Shown: one piece after another, positions 22,617 to 34,668 of the stretch
Position numbering within the stretch: position 1 is the first letter of the stretch
How the letters are laid out: the number at the start of each line of letters is the position of its first letter
Source of the DNA: Leptospira tipperaryensis
Lineage (GTDB): Bacteria > Spirochaetota > Leptospiria > Leptospirales > Leptospiraceae
Length of the DNA stretch: 64,000 bases
Direction: 5' to 3'
NCBI RefSeq assembly: GCF_001729245.1
Contig: NZ_CP015217.1
Location: 2,048,001-2,112,000 of the forward strand
Made by a program: the position numbers and the translations under genes
Notes under the pieces: generated by a model
What the model was told of the DNA's origin: nothing
The model's database searches: none
What the model saw: the letters and a program-made list of their open reading frames with translations, nothing else

Positions 22617-23551
22617 GCGAGCAAGTTGGTAGGAAGTTTAAAATTCATCGAGTCTTCTCTGGATCCGGGAAACAAATCCACGACTGCGTTTGGATAGAAT
22701 GTTTTTAATTTAGAAATTATTTCGTCAACGAGGACCTGAGGTGTGGACGCACCCGCGGTCAGGCCTAAAATGGTAATTTCATTATTTTGAATATACTCTT
22801 TTGAAAGATCGTCAGCCCCGGTCACCTTAAAGGAGTGCGGTTTGGATTTCTGAGCGAGTTGTAAAAGCCGCAAAGAATTCGAACTATTATCCGCTCCGAT
22901 TACGAGCATCGCGTCAATTTTTTCCATCATTTCGGAAACTGCTTCCTGTCTTTCCGTAGTCGCATAACAAATATCATCCTTTGCCGGATGTTCCACAAAG
23001 GGAAAAGTTTTTGCGATTTGATCGACTACGTTTCTTGTGTCCGCAACTGACAAAGTCGTTTGCATCAAATAAGTGAGCGGTTTTTTAGGATCGATTTTTT
23101 CTTTGAGTTGAATCACGTCCTCGGCGGATTCTACAAGAAACATTTCCGCTTCTCCCATCGTCCCGATCGCTTCGTCGTGTCCCTCGTGTCCGATATAGAT
23201 GATCTGATGTGTGTCCTTGATTCTTCTCGCCTTACGATGAACCCGAGTTACAAGCGGACAGGTTGCGTCTCCGATCTTCATACCTCGATTTTTTGCGGCT
23301 TCGACGACCGAAGGCGAGACCCCATGAGCGGAGAATACGACTGTGGCTCCGTCCGGAGCTTCTTCGAGTTCGTTGATAAATAAAATTCCTCTTTTTTTCA
23401 TGTCTTCCACAACTCTTCGATTGTGAACGATCTCTTTACGAACGTAGATTTGCTCCGCCGCGTTCGCCTGAACCTGTTCCACGTAAGAAATCGCATACTT
23501 TACACCGGCGCAAAATCCTCTGGGGTTGGCTAAATAGATCTTTTCTAACAT
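22613..23551 (-). CDS. ispH: 4-hydroxy-3-methylbut-2-enyl diphosphate reductase
   Basis: Last step of the MEP isoprenoid pathway, making IPP and DMAPP with a 4Fe-4S (3Fe-4S) cluster. 312 residues, normal length. The three cluster cysteines are visible: Cys14 in NPRGFCAGV, the Cys in GDATCPLV and the one in DDICYATTERQ. The His residues in VHNRRVVEDM and FSAHGVSP and the Glu in TTERQ are also conserved. It is transcribed away from flaB and lies upstream of the chemotaxis operon with a 180-base gap. Confidence 0.97.
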   Translation of the reverse strand: MLEKIYLANPRGFCAGVKYAISYVEQVQANAAEQIYVRKEIVHNRRVVEDMKKRGILFINELEEAPDGATVVFSAHGVSPSVVEAAKNRGMKIGDATCPLVTRVHRKARRIKDTHQIIYIGHEGHDEAIGTMGEAEMFLVESAEDVIQLKEKIDPKKPLTYLMQTTLSVADTRNVVDQIAKTFPFVEHPAKDDICYATTERQEAVSEMMEKIDAMLVIGADNSSNSLRLLQLAQKSKPHSFKVTGADDLSKEYIQNNEITILGLTAGASTPQVLVDEIISKLKTFYPNAVVDLFPGSREDSMNFKLPTNLLA

Positions 23552-24755
<1,204 letters not shown>

Positions 24756-24761
24756 CCGTTT

Positions 24762-24795
24762 CTTCCGGCTGAAAGACTCTAATTTCAGTCGGAAG
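24762..24795 (+). terminator. Hairpin just behind flaB
   Basis: CTTCCGGCTGAAA pairs with TTTCAGTCGGAAG over 13 positions with one G-T pair and an 8-base loop, starting 7 bases after the flaB stop. No T run follows, so it may protect the 3' end or cause pausing rather than stop transcription alone. Confidence 0.55.
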
Positions 24796-24818
24796 CGTTA
24801 AGCAATCGCCGGAAAAGA

Positions 24819-24909
<91 letters not shown>

Positions 24910-24937
24910 CTTTCCTTTCTTGAGTTCCTCGAGTCCA

Positions 24938-25363
24938 ATGGACAAGATGGAAACGATTCGTAAATGGAGTGGGGGGCTTTTCCTTTTTGGAATTGCGTTT
25001 AATCTTCTCTGCGCCTCTTGGATGAATCTTTCCGGAGTCTGTCCGATCGGTATTTCGAATTTGATCGGTACCGTATCTGCAGATTCTACTCCTCCTTGTC
25101 ATAAAGAATCTTCGAACTCGACTTCTTCCGATTCTTCCGCACCTTGTTGTTCTTCCGAAGTTGTAAAGGCGGATTCTTCCATTGAGTTTCGATTTGAAAC
25201 TCAGAACTTCTTTGCAACTCATGTGATTCTTGTTTTGTTTTTACTGCCTCCGGATTCGATTCTAAATCCTAGGGGCCAAAATATCGATTCGGACCGTCGT
25301 CATAGTGCCTCTCTTTCCGATCTCAAAAATCCAATCTCCTTACTTCAAGTTTTTCTAATTTAA
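24938..25363 (+). CDS. Small Cys-containing membrane-associated protein ahead of Cus operon
   Basis: About 141 residues from the ATG at 24938; a second ATG lies at 24947 and neither has a clear Shine-Dalgarno. One N-terminal hydrophobic helix (WSGGLFLFGIAFNLLCASW) could be a signal anchor, a Ser/Cys-rich stretch holds PPCHKESS and APCCSSE, and a second hydrophobic stretch is FFATHVILVLFLLP. I do not recognise a family. Lying 43 bases upstream of the TolC-like gene of a metal efflux operon, the Cys/His residues might bind metal in the periplasm. This is inference from position and composition. Confidence 0.6.
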   Translation: MDKMETIRKWSGGLFLFGIAFNLLCASWMNLSGVCPIGISNLIGTVSADSTPPCHKESSNSTSSDSSAPCCSSEVVKADSSIEFRFETQNFFATHVILVLFLLPPDSILNPRGQNIDSDRRHSASLSDLKNPISLLQVFLI

Positions 25364-25406
25364 TCCGACTCATTCTTCTTCTTTTTTAAAAAATTAGGAG
25401 GAACCT

Positions 25407-26795
25407 ATGAGTTCTCTACGCATTTATTTTACGATTTTTCTATTTTCTCTTTCCCTTCCCATTTTGGGAGAAGGAAAAGACGTGCATACGGTTTTAGAAC
25501 TGATTGCAAAAGAACATCCCGAAGCAAAGTCTCTCGGTCACCTAACACACGCGCACCAATCGCATACGGAAGCGACCGGTATTCTTCCCGATCCGAAGAT
25601 CGGTGTCGCCTATCGTAACTTTCCCACAAGAAACGGTTACGCACTCAACGACAGACCTCTGGATACGCCTACGATGACCGGAGTTGAGTTTTCTCTTTCT
25701 CAAGAATTTCCGTTTCCGGGAAAGTTAGGCGCCGAGCAAAAAATTTCCAAATATATGGAGAAAGAAGCGGGTTTTAGTTATCTCTCCGGAATCAATCGAC
25801 TTTTGGGAGATCTTCTCTCCAAGCTCAATCGATATCAAAGACTTCAGAGCAAAAAGAACTTAAACGGAAAGATTGTGCAAATTCTTTCGGCGCAGAAGAA
25901 TATCTCGGAAAGTTATTATTCTTCCGGAAATATTTCCCTCGCGGGAAGCCTCAAGGCCACGGTAGCAAAAACTGAGTCCTTTGAAAAAGAAACGGAATAC
26001 AATACAAATCTAAAAGACCTTTCTTCTCAATTGAGTTACTTTCAAATCCAAGAGAGGCTCTCCTTTCACGATCTTTCTTCTTTGAATCTCGAAGACTACT
26101 TTAAAGAAAATGAATCTAAAATTCTAGGCTTAAAGGATTCTTTAGAAAAGGCCGCGAGTTCAAATCCGGAATACAAATCCTTTCTCACCGGTGAAAAAAG
26201 ACTCAAAGAATCGGCCAAACTCAGTAAACTTTCTCTTCTTCCTCAAACCGAAGTTTTTGTTTCGTACATGAATCGTAGAAATCAAAATTTCGCGATCGAT
26301 CGTGGACCGTTGAACTATCAATTGATGGATACGACGGAATACAGAGGCGACCTTTTTAGCTTCGGTGTGAATTTAAGAATTCCAGTTTGGTCAGCACTCA
26401 AATGGGAAAGTATTACGGGCCAGTATGAAAGGGAAGCGGACGCGGGAAAAGAATCCGCAGAGAAGGTGAAGATGCAGGTGATCTCGGAATTAAATCGTAA
26501 CGTAGAACTGATCCGTGGTTACGAGAAGCAGATTGAAATTCTCGAGAAAAGATTGATTCCCGAATTGGAAAGGGTCGTTCGAGCCAACGCTTCTTTGTAT
26601 GTTCCCGGAAAGGCGAGTCCGCAAGATATTCTGATGACTCAAGTGGAAGTGATCAACGCTCAAATTCGTAAGGAAGATCTGATAGAAAGGAAAAACGAAT
26701 CGATCTTAAACGTACTTCGAATCCTGAGTCAAATTTATTCCGAACCAAACGATGGAACCCATTCCGGTCATGGAGAAGAAGGAGCTCGTCTATGA
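25407..26795 (+). CDS. TolC-family outer-membrane factor of metal efflux pump (CusC/CzcC-like)
   Basis: 462 residues with a cleavable signal peptide (about 1-22, ending SLPILGEGKD). The rest follows the outer-membrane efflux protein pattern: long amphipathic helices in two repeats and strand segments such as PDPKIGVAYRNFPTRNG and FSFGVNLRIPVWSALKWES. It forms the exit duct for the RND pump encoded two genes on. A good Shine-Dalgarno (AGGAGG) precedes the ATG. The stop overlaps the adaptor gene by 4 bases (ATGA). Confidence 0.9.
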   Translation: MSSLRIYFTIFLFSLSLPILGEGKDVHTVLELIAKEHPEAKSLGHLTHAHQSHTEATGILPDPKIGVAYRNFPTRNGYALNDRPLDTPTMTGVEFSLSQEFPFPGKLGAEQKISKYMEKEAGFSYLSGINRLLGDLLSKLNRYQRLQSKKNLNGKIVQILSAQKNISESYYSSGNISLAGSLKATVAKTESFEKETEYNTNLKDLSSQLSYFQIQERLSFHDLSSLNLEDYFKENESKILGLKDSLEKAASSNPEYKSFLTGEKRLKESAKLSKLSLLPQTEVFVSYMNRRNQNFAIDRGPLNYQLMDTTEYRGDLFSFGVNLRIPVWSALKWESITGQYEREADAGKESAEKVKMQVISELNRNVELIRGYEKQIEILEKRLIPELERVVRANASLYVPGKASPQDILMTQVEVINAQIRKEDLIERKNESILNVLRILSQIYSEPNDGTHSGHGEEGARL

Positions 26796-27859
26796 AATTC
26801 TCGTTTCGCTTTGCAGTCACGGTTATCCTGATCCTCGTTTTTGCCTGGAACTGCGCTAAAGAAAAGGAAATTTATTATTGCCCGATGCACCCGACGTATA
26901 CTTCCGATCGTCCCGGGACCTGTCCCATCTGCAATATGGATCTGGTCAAAAGGACAAAAGGAGAGCATGAGGATCATAATACAAGTTCACCGAATTCTAA
27001 TATAGAATCTTCGACAAAAGAAGATCACAATTCTCACGATCCAAAAAGTAGCGAAAATGCAGCTTCCGCATTGGAACTTTCGCTTTCCTTAGAAAAACAA
27101 CAATCCATCGGTATCAAAACAGATCTGGTTCTAAAAAGGGATCTGACAAAAAAGATCTCAGCGTATTCTACGGTTGCTTATGATCCCGAGTTATACACGG
27201 CTTTGACGGAGTATAAGGAGATGCTTCGTTCTCGAGAATTTTTCTTGGATGCGGGCTCCGCAATAGGAGGTCAAAATCTTCAAATCCGTTTGCGACAGTT
27301 AGGTCTTTCCACGGATCAGATTCGACTTTGGACTTCCGGTAAAAGAGATCCATCGGAACTCATATTGGGTGGAAAATCAGGAAGAGCTCATATCTATTCC
27401 CAGATCTACGAATCGGATTTCTCATCGGTTCATGTCGGTTTAAAAATTTTGTTCAAGACCAACGTTTATCCGGACGTGATCTTTCCGGGAACGATTCGAA
27501 GTATCGATACGATCCTGGATAAGAACAGTAGAACCCTTCGTCTGCGAAGCGAAGTGGAAGACGGGCGACAAAAACTCAAACCACAAATGTTTGGAGATCT
27601 GGAAATTCAGATTCCTCTAAAACAAACGTTGAGCGTGCCGACTTCCGCGATTTTAGATACGGGAACTCATAAAGTCGTTTATGTTCAAACGGGACCGGAT
27701 CGTTTTTTGGCGACTCAGGTCAAGACCGGATTGAGTATCGGAGCTTGGACCGAAATCAAAGAAGGATTGAAGGAAGGGGAAAGGGTTGTCTCCGAATCCA
27801 CGTTCCTAATCGATTCCGAAGCAAGAATCCGCTTTGGCTCCGCGTTACACAATCATTGA
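26792..27859 (+). CDS. Periplasmic adaptor of metal efflux pump with heavy-metal-binding domain (CusB-like)
   Basis: 355 residues. A signal segment ends in VFAWNC, so the protein may be a lipoprotein. It is followed by a small heavy-metal-binding domain YYCPMHPTYTSDRPGTCPIC (about 30-49) of the YCPMHP...CPICxM type found in CusB and copper ATPases, then a His-rich linker and the membrane-fusion barrel region (PQMFGDLEIQIPLKQTLSVP). It couples the RND pump to the TolC-like duct. It overlaps the upstream gene by 4 bases, and its stop lies 7 bases ahead of the pump start. Confidence 0.92.
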   Translation: MKFSFRFAVTVILILVFAWNCAKEKEIYYCPMHPTYTSDRPGTCPICNMDLVKRTKGEHEDHNTSSPNSNIESSTKEDHNSHDPKSSENAASALELSLSLEKQQSIGIKTDLVLKRDLTKKISAYSTVAYDPELYTALTEYKEMLRSREFFLDAGSAIGGQNLQIRLRQLGLSTDQIRLWTSGKRDPSELILGGKSGRAHIYSQIYESDFSSVHVGLKILFKTNVYPDVIFPGTIRSIDTILDKNSRTLRLRSEVEDGRQKLKPQMFGDLEIQIPLKQTLSVPTSAILDTGTHKVVYVQTGPDRFLATQVKTGLSIGAWTEIKEGLKEGERVVSESTFLIDSEARIRFGSALHNH

Positions 27860-27866
27860 GGTCGTC

Positions 27867-30800
27867 ATGATTCAGAACATCATTCGTTTTTCAGTAAATC
27901 ATAAATTTCTAATTCTTTTGGTAACGATCGGACTTCTTTTAGGATCCGTCATCTCTCTAAAGAACATTCCATTGGACGCGATTCCCGATCTTTCGGATAC
28001 GCAGGTAATCGTATATTCCCGATGGGATCGAAGCCCCGATATCTTAGAAGACCAGGTAACGTATCCGATCATCACTTCTCTTCTGGGAGCTCCTAAGATC
28101 AAGGCGGTTCGTGGATTTTCAGATTTTGGATTTTCCTATGTTTATGTGATCTTTCAAGATGGAACGGATATCTACTGGGCCAGATCCCGTGTGCTCGAAT
28201 ATTTAACGCGGATTCAATCGAATCTTCCGGCCGGAGTGAAGATAGAATTGGGTCCGGACGCGAGTTCGGTGGGTTGGGTCTATCAGTATGCGCTGACCGA
28301 TACGACCGGAAATTCTTCTCTTTCCGATCTTAGAACCTATCAGGATTTCAAACTCAAATTCTTACTCAACGCGGTGCCGGGAGTCTCCGAAGTGGCATCG
28401 ATTGGGGGATTTAAAAAACAATACCAGATTACACTTCAACCAAACGCTTTACGTTCCTATAATGTAGATTTCGAAACTTTGATCCGAAAAATACGAGAAA
28501 GTAACCAGGAAACAGGCGGCAGACTCGTAGAACTTTCCGGAGCCGAGTTTATGGTCCGGGGAAGGGGATATCTTTCTTCCATCGAGGACATCGAAAACAT
28601 ATCCTTAGGAACGGATCTGAACGGAACTCCTATTCTTGTAAAAAACGTAGCAACGGTTTCATTGGGTCCGGATCTGAGACGAGGAATCGCGGACTTAAAC
28701 GGAGAAGGAGACGTGGTCGGCGGGACGATTGTTATGCGACACGGAGAAAACGCGTTAAACGTCATAGATCGCCTCAAAACCAAAATAGAATCGATCCGAA
28801 AAAACCTGCCAAACGGAACAGAGCTCGTAACGACCTACGATCGATCGGAACTGATCGAACACGCGATCTCCACACTTCGATGGAAGTTGATCGAAGAGAT
28901 GTTGATCGTATCCGCCGTAATCCTTTTGTTTCTCTGGCATTTTCCTTCGGCGATCATTCCGATCCTAACGATTCCAATCAGCGTTCTCATTACGTTTATT
29001 CCGATGTATCTTTTGGATATCAACGCAAACCTCATGTCTCTTTCCGGAATGGCGATTTCCATCGGAGTCCTCGTCGACGGGGCCATCGTAGAAGTTGAAA
29101 ATGCGTATAAGAAATTAGAAGAATGGGAAACCTCCGGAAGAATCGGGGACTATCACCAAGTCCGATTGGAAGCCCTTTTGGAAGTCGGCCCCTCCGTTTT
29201 CTTTTCTTTGCTCGTCATCGCGGTCGCGTTTTTTCCCGTATTCGCGCTCGTGGATCAAGAGGGGAGGTTATTTAAACCTTTAGCATATTCAAAAAACATT
29301 GCAATGGCGGTCGCGGCCTTACTTGCCATCACTTTGGATCCTGCCTTTCGAATGCTTTTTACAAGGATGGATCCCTTTGTTTTTAAGAGCACATTGATTT
29401 CTAAGATGGCAACGAGTCTTTTTGTGGGAAAATACTATCCGGAAGAAAAACATCCTGTCAGTAAAATTCTGTTTCACTTTTACGGACCGGCCTGCCGCTG
29501 GGTTTTACACAATCCTAAGAAGACGATCTCCACCGGACTTATCTTGGTGATCCTAACGATACCGGTTTACTTGAGTTTAGGATCCGAGTTCATGCCTCCG
29601 CTTGACGAAGAATCCCTTTTGTACATGCCCACCACGTTACCCGGAATCGGAGTGGCCGAAGCTGAAAAACTAATGACCGCGATGGATAAAAAATTAAAAT
29701 CCATTCCCGAAGTCAAAAGGGTTTTTGGAAAATCGGGGCGCTCGGACACTGCAACGGACTCGGCCCCGTTTTCCATGATGGAAACCGTAGTTCTTCTACA
29801 TCCAAAAGAAGAATGGAGAAGGGCGGATCGATTCTATTCTTCTTGGCCTCGAATTCTACAATGGCCTTTTCTTCCGTTCACATCGGAAAGAGTTACCAAA
29901 GAAGAATTGGTCGCGATCCTCAATCAAGAGATGCAATTTCCCGGAGCCACTAACGCCTGGACGATGCCGATCAAAGCAAGAATCGATATGTTGAGCACGG
30001 GAATGCGGACTCCTATCGGAATCAAGGTATTAGGAGCCTCTTTAGAAGAAATCGAAAGGATCGGAGTTTCCATCGAATCTCTTCTAAAAACCGTTCCGGA
30101 AACGAGAAGTGTCTTCGCTGAAAGAACCGCGGGAGGTTATTATCTCGATGTCGAATTAAAACGAACTAGTTTAGCAAGGTATAATATATCCGTAGACGCG
30201 GCCCAACAAATCGTGGTCTCCGCGATAGGCGGAGAATCGATCACACAAACGATAGAAGGAAGAGAAAGATTTTCTGTCAATCTTCGTTATCCGAGAGAGT
30301 TAAGAGATTCCGTAGAAAAGATGAAAACGATTCTGGTTCCGACCGCGACCTTTGGACATATTCCGTTAAGCGAAATCGCGGACATTCGGGTCAAAACAGG
30401 TCCTTCTATGATCCGGGACGAAAATGGATTTTTGGCTGGATACATCTACGTAGATCCGTCGACTACTGACATCGGCGGTTACGTGGATCGAGCCAAAAAA
30501 ATCGTCTCCGAAAAAATTCTTCTTCCGAGCGGATATTCGATAGAATGGAGCGGTCAATATGAAAATATGATTCGTGTTCGGGAGAGAATGAAATACGTCC
30601 TCCCACTTACGATTTTTATTATATTCCTTTTATTGTATGCAAATACAAAGTCGTATGCAAAAACATTGATCATTCTTCTTGCGGTTCCTTTTTCTTTGAT
30701 CGGGGCGATCGGTCTTTTGTATATCCTTGACTATCATATCTCGGTTGCGGTCTGGGTGGGAATGATCGCACTCATGGGATTGGATGCGGAAACGGGAGTT

Positions 30801-31277
30801 TTTATGCTTCTTTATTTGGATCTTTCTTATGAAGACGCAAAGAAAAAGGGAAAACTGCGCAACCAAGAAGAATGGATAGACGCAGTATTACACGGAGCCG
30901 TCCATCGGGTGCGTCCTAAGATCATGACGGTGCTCGCCGCCATGATGGGTTTGATGCCGATCCTTTGGTCCCAGAGTACTGGTTCGGATGTAATGAAACG
31001 AATCGCGGCTCCGATGGTCGGCGGTCTTGTGACGAGTTTTATCTTAGAATTGCTGGTCTATCCTCCGATCTATCTGCTCTGGAAACAAGGAACACTTTCC
31101 TCTCTTCTTAAATTCGGAAATCCGAAGGAACAAAGCGGACTCCGAATGGAATCATACTTCCCGGAAACGGAAAAGTTTATTCAGAATGAGGAAGAAACCT
31201 CGGATTCGAAAACTGAAAATCTTGTAAGCGAAAATAAAAATCGAAAGAGAAAACATACAAAGAAGGAAAAACCATGA
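27867..31277 (+). CDS. Heavy-metal efflux RND pump (CusA/CzcA family)
   Basis: 1136 residues, inner-membrane proton-driven metal exporter with the 12-helix RND layout. Start taken at the ATG at 27867 (MIQNIIRFSVNHKF) rather than an in-frame TTG at 27834 inside the adaptor gene. Visible landmarks are ILVDGAIVEVENAYKKLEEW in helix 4, EFMPPLDEESLLYMPTTLPG, and MGLDAETGVFMLLYLDLSYE near the end. Met residues at EFMPP, SMMETVV and RIDMLSTGM are placed as in the CusA methionine relay, which suggests Cu(I)/Ag(I) rather than Zn/Co. A charged C-terminal tail of about 60 residues is extra. The stop overlaps the His-rich protein gene by 4 bases. Confidence 0.92.
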   Translation: MIQNIIRFSVNHKFLILLVTIGLLLGSVISLKNIPLDAIPDLSDTQVIVYSRWDRSPDILEDQVTYPIITSLLGAPKIKAVRGFSDFGFSYVYVIFQDGTDIYWARSRVLEYLTRIQSNLPAGVKIELGPDASSVGWVYQYALTDTTGNSSLSDLRTYQDFKLKFLLNAVPGVSEVASIGGFKKQYQITLQPNALRSYNVDFETLIRKIRESNQETGGRLVELSGAEFMVRGRGYLSSIEDIENISLGTDLNGTPILVKNVATVSLGPDLRRGIADLNGEGDVVGGTIVMRHGENALNVIDRLKTKIESIRKNLPNGTELVTTYDRSELIEHAISTLRWKLIEEMLIVSAVILLFLWHFPSAIIPILTIPISVLITFIPMYLLDINANLMSLSGMAISIGVLVDGAIVEVENAYKKLEEWETSGRIGDYHQVRLEALLEVGPSVFFSLLVIAVAFFPVFALVDQEGRLFKPLAYSKNIAMAVAALLAITLDPAFRMLFTRMDPFVFKSTLISKMATSLFVGKYYPEEKHPVSKILFHFYGPACRWVLHNPKKTISTGLILVILTIPVYLSLGSEFMPPLDEESLLYMPTTLPGIGVAEAEKLMTAMDKKLKSIPEVKRVFGKSGRSDTATDSAPFSMMETVVLLHPKEEWRRADRFYSSWPRILQWPFLPFTSERVTKEELVAILNQEMQFPGATNAWTMPIKARIDMLSTGMRTPIGIKVLGASLEEIERIGVSIESLLKTVPETRSVFAERTAGGYYLDVELKRTSLARYNISVDAAQQIVVSAIGGESITQTIEGRERFSVNLRYPRELRDSVEKMKTILVPTATFGHIPLSEIADIRVKTGPSMIRDENGFLAGYIYVDPSTTDIGGYVDRAKKIVSEKILLPSGYSIEWSGQYENMIRVRERMKYVLPLTIFIIFLLLYANTKSYAKTLIILLAVPFSLIGAIGLLYILDYHISVAVWVGMIALMGLDAETGVFMLLYLDLSYEDAKKKGKLRNQEEWIDAVLHGAVHRVRPKIMTVLAAMMGLMPILWSQSTGSDVMKRIAAPMVGGLVTSFILELLVYPPIYLLWKQGTLSSLLKFGNPKEQSGLRMESYFPETEKFIQNEEETSDSKTENLVSENKNRKRKHTKKEKP

Positions 31278-31510
31278 TTCAAAAGACAATTCAAATTCTT
31301 ATCTTAATCGGATTCTTGTCCGCGGCCGCATTGTCTGCGCACGAACACGAAGGCGATCACAAGGATCACAAAGATTCCATGGATAAACACCATGAACACG
31401 GAAAAGACGGGGATCATTCCAAACACAAGGAATCCGGGAAAGGAAAAGAAAAACATTCCGGAAAGGAGCACGATCATTCTAAGATGAAAGAATCGAAAGG
31501 AAAGAAGTAG
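31274..31510 (+). CDS. Small secreted His-rich metal-binding protein
   Basis: 78 residues: a signal peptide (about 1-21, ILILIGFLSAAALSA) and a mature part made almost only of His, Lys, Asp, Glu, Gly and Ser, starting HEHEGDHKDHKD with about 14 His. Such composition suggests a periplasmic metal buffer or chaperone feeding the pump. It overlaps the pump gene by 4 bases (ATGA) and ends the operon. There is no named family that I can assign. Confidence 0.85.
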   Translation: MIQKTIQILILIGFLSAAALSAHEHEGDHKDHKDSMDKHHEHGKDGDHSKHKESGKGKEKHSGKEHDHSKMKESKGKK

Positions 31511-31562
31511 AAAGCGACCTGCGAAAGCAGAAGGTTTCTTTAGAAGAAGTTTTGAAAACAAA

Positions 31563-31585
31563 AAAGCCGCCCGAAGGGCGGCTTT
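31563..31585. terminator. Bidirectional intrinsic terminator (His-rich gene / flagellin)
   Basis: AAAGCCGCCC and GGGCGGCTTT form a perfect 10-bp stem with loop GAA between two converging genes. An A run on the left gives the U run for minus-strand transcripts of the flagellin gene; on the plus strand TTT closes the stem. Confidence 0.88.
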
Positions 31586-31611
31586 GAAACGTAAATTCAA
31601 ATCAAAATTGT

Positions 31612-32792
<1,181 letters not shown>

Positions 32793-33344
32793 ATGAAAAT
32801 TTATACAAAGAAAGGGGACTTCGGTCAGACGTCCCTGGCGACAGGAGCTAAGGTTCCCAAATCCGATCGAAGAGTGGAATTGTATGGAACAGCCGATGAA
32901 CTCAATTCTACAATTGGGGTCATAAAGTCTTTTTTGTCCGATGGAAGCGCTCTCCATTCTCCCTTGGAAACGATTCAGAACTTGCTTTTCGAGCTCGGAT
33001 CCGAACTGGCCGGCTTCCGTCCCAAAGAAGAATCCTGCATTTTAGAAGAGGACATTTCGTTCCTGGAAAAGCAGATCGATCAGATGCAGGAAAAATTAAC
33101 TCCGCTAAAAAAGTTTATTCTCCCGGGTGGAACAAAGGCTTCTTCCTTCTTACATATTTCAAGAACGGTTTCGAGAAGACTGGAAAGAGAAATGGTCCGT
33201 TATAAGGAAGAGGGACTGGAAATTCTTTCTCCTCCGATGATTTTTATGAATCGCCTCTCCGATTATTTTTTTGTCGCTGCGCGTTATGCGAACTTAGAGG
33301 AAAATATTCAGGAACCGACATGGACCTCCAGAGCAAAAGCTTAA
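32793..33344 (+). CDS. Cob(I)alamin adenosyltransferase (PduO type)
   Basis: Makes adenosylcobalamin from cob(I)alamin and ATP. 183 residues from the ATG at 32793. The family start MKIYTKKGDFGQTSLATG carries the ATP-binding segment, followed by VELYGTADELNSTIG and later SRTVSRRLEREMVRY and NRLSDYFFVAARYAN near the C-terminus, all typical of PduO-type enzymes. The frame extends upstream of the chosen ATG without family similarity. The 3' end overlaps the peptide transporter gene by 25 bases. It probably serves B12-dependent enzymes encoded elsewhere. Confidence 0.93.
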   Translation: MKIYTKKGDFGQTSLATGAKVPKSDRRVELYGTADELNSTIGVIKSFLSDGSALHSPLETIQNLLFELGSELAGFRPKEESCILEEDISFLEKQIDQMQEKLTPLKKFILPGGTKASSFLHISRTVSRRLEREMVRYKEEGLEILSPPMIFMNRLSDYFFVAARYANLEENIQEPTWTSRAKA

Positions 33345-34624
33345 GTTCTCATCCGAAATCGCTTTCGATTCTTTTTCTAACGGAAACCTGGGAGCGCTTT
33401 AGTTTTTACGGAATGCGGGCCTTGCTTGTTCTGTTTCTTACAAAAGTGTTTCACTATTCGGATCCGGTTGCACAAGATATCTATGGATATTATATCGGAC
33501 TCGTCTATCTCACTCCTTTGATCGGCGGATATCTCGCTGATCGATATCTCGGCTTTAAAGTATCGATCTATCTCGGAACTACCCTTATGATGTTTGGTCA
33601 TTTGAGCCTCGCCTTTGAAACAAAACCGTTTTTCTTTTTAGGACTCGCGTTACTCATCATCGGAGTCGGTTTTTTTAAACCGAATATATCGACGGTCATG
33701 GGAAGAATTTACGAAGAAGAAAACAAGAATCACATGAAAGATTCCGGTTTTACGATTTTCTATATGGGAATCAATCTCGGAGGTTTTTTAGGTCCGATCT
33801 TTTGCGGATACTTTAGCGCTGCCTTCGGTTGGGGATACGGTTTTGGAGTCGCGGCCTTCGGGGTCTTTTTTGGAATTCTGGTTTTTCTTTTTGGCCAAAG
33901 AATGATTCCCAAAAGTGTATTTGAACCTGGTAAAAAAAATCAACTGAACCAATCGGGAACGCCAGTTTCTCTTACCAAAGAAGAAAAGGAAAGAGTCGCG
34001 GTAATTTTTATCTTTGCTACGTTTATGATCATCTTCTGGGGAGTCTTTGAACAAATCGGATCTTCGATGAATCTTTTTATCGATCGTCACGTGGACCGCA
34101 ATTTATTTGGATACGAAATTCCGACGCCGCTCTTTCAATCTCTGAATCCGCTTTTGATTCTTCTTTTTGCTCCTTTAGTTGCATCGTTTTGGACGGCACT
34201 TTCGAAACGAGATCTAAAACCCGATACTTCTACCAGATTTGCCTATGGCTTCCTCATCTTAAGTCTTGGATATCTGACCTTGATCGGGGCTACGTATGAC
34301 TTTCGACCTGGGAGTAAAATTTCAGCTCTCTGGCTTCTTCTCATGGTGGCTCTTATAACGATTGGAGAATTGTTTACTTCTCCCGTAGGTTTATCCCTTG
34401 TAACAAAACTTGCCCCCACTCATCTGGGAGGTTTTTTGATGGGGATTTGGTTTATCTCCAGTTTTTTTGGAGGTATTCTTACCGGAAAGTTAGGCGGGCT
34501 TATGAGCACGGATAGTTTTCCTTCTTTTTTCGGTATGTTTGCGGGACTGGCATTTATCGGAAGTCTGATTCTTTATTTGGCAAGAAAGAAGTTTCAAGCG
34601 TGGATGCACGGCGGAGATTTGTAA
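33320..34624 (+). CDS. POT-family proton-coupled oligopeptide transporter
   Basis: 434 residues, inner-membrane MFS protein importing di- and tripeptides with protons. The POT signature is present at the N-terminus (FLTETWERFSFYGMRALLVL, the ExxERFxYYG motif, residues about 20-30), and GVGFFKPNISTVMGRIY matches the second signature. About 12 hydrophobic segments are visible, the last near VALITIGELFTSPVGLSLV and beyond. It overlaps the preceding gene by 25 bases. Fits an organism that uses host or environmental peptides as nitrogen source. Confidence 0.93.
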   Translation: MDLQSKSLSSHPKSLSILFLTETWERFSFYGMRALLVLFLTKVFHYSDPVAQDIYGYYIGLVYLTPLIGGYLADRYLGFKVSIYLGTTLMMFGHLSLAFETKPFFFLGLALLIIGVGFFKPNISTVMGRIYEEENKNHMKDSGFTIFYMGINLGGFLGPIFCGYFSAAFGWGYGFGVAAFGVFFGILVFLFGQRMIPKSVFEPGKKNQLNQSGTPVSLTKEEKERVAVIFIFATFMIIFWGVFEQIGSSMNLFIDRHVDRNLFGYEIPTPLFQSLNPLLILLFAPLVASFWTALSKRDLKPDTSTRFAYGFLILSLGYLTLIGATYDFRPGSKISALWLLLMVALITIGELFTSPVGLSLVTKLAPTHLGGFLMGIWFISSFFGGILTGKLGGLMSTDSFPSFFGMFAGLAFIGSLILYLARKKFQAWMHGGDL

Positions 34625-34668
34625 GGTTCGATTGTTCCTTAACGTTTTTAATATATTAGGAGATTCTT

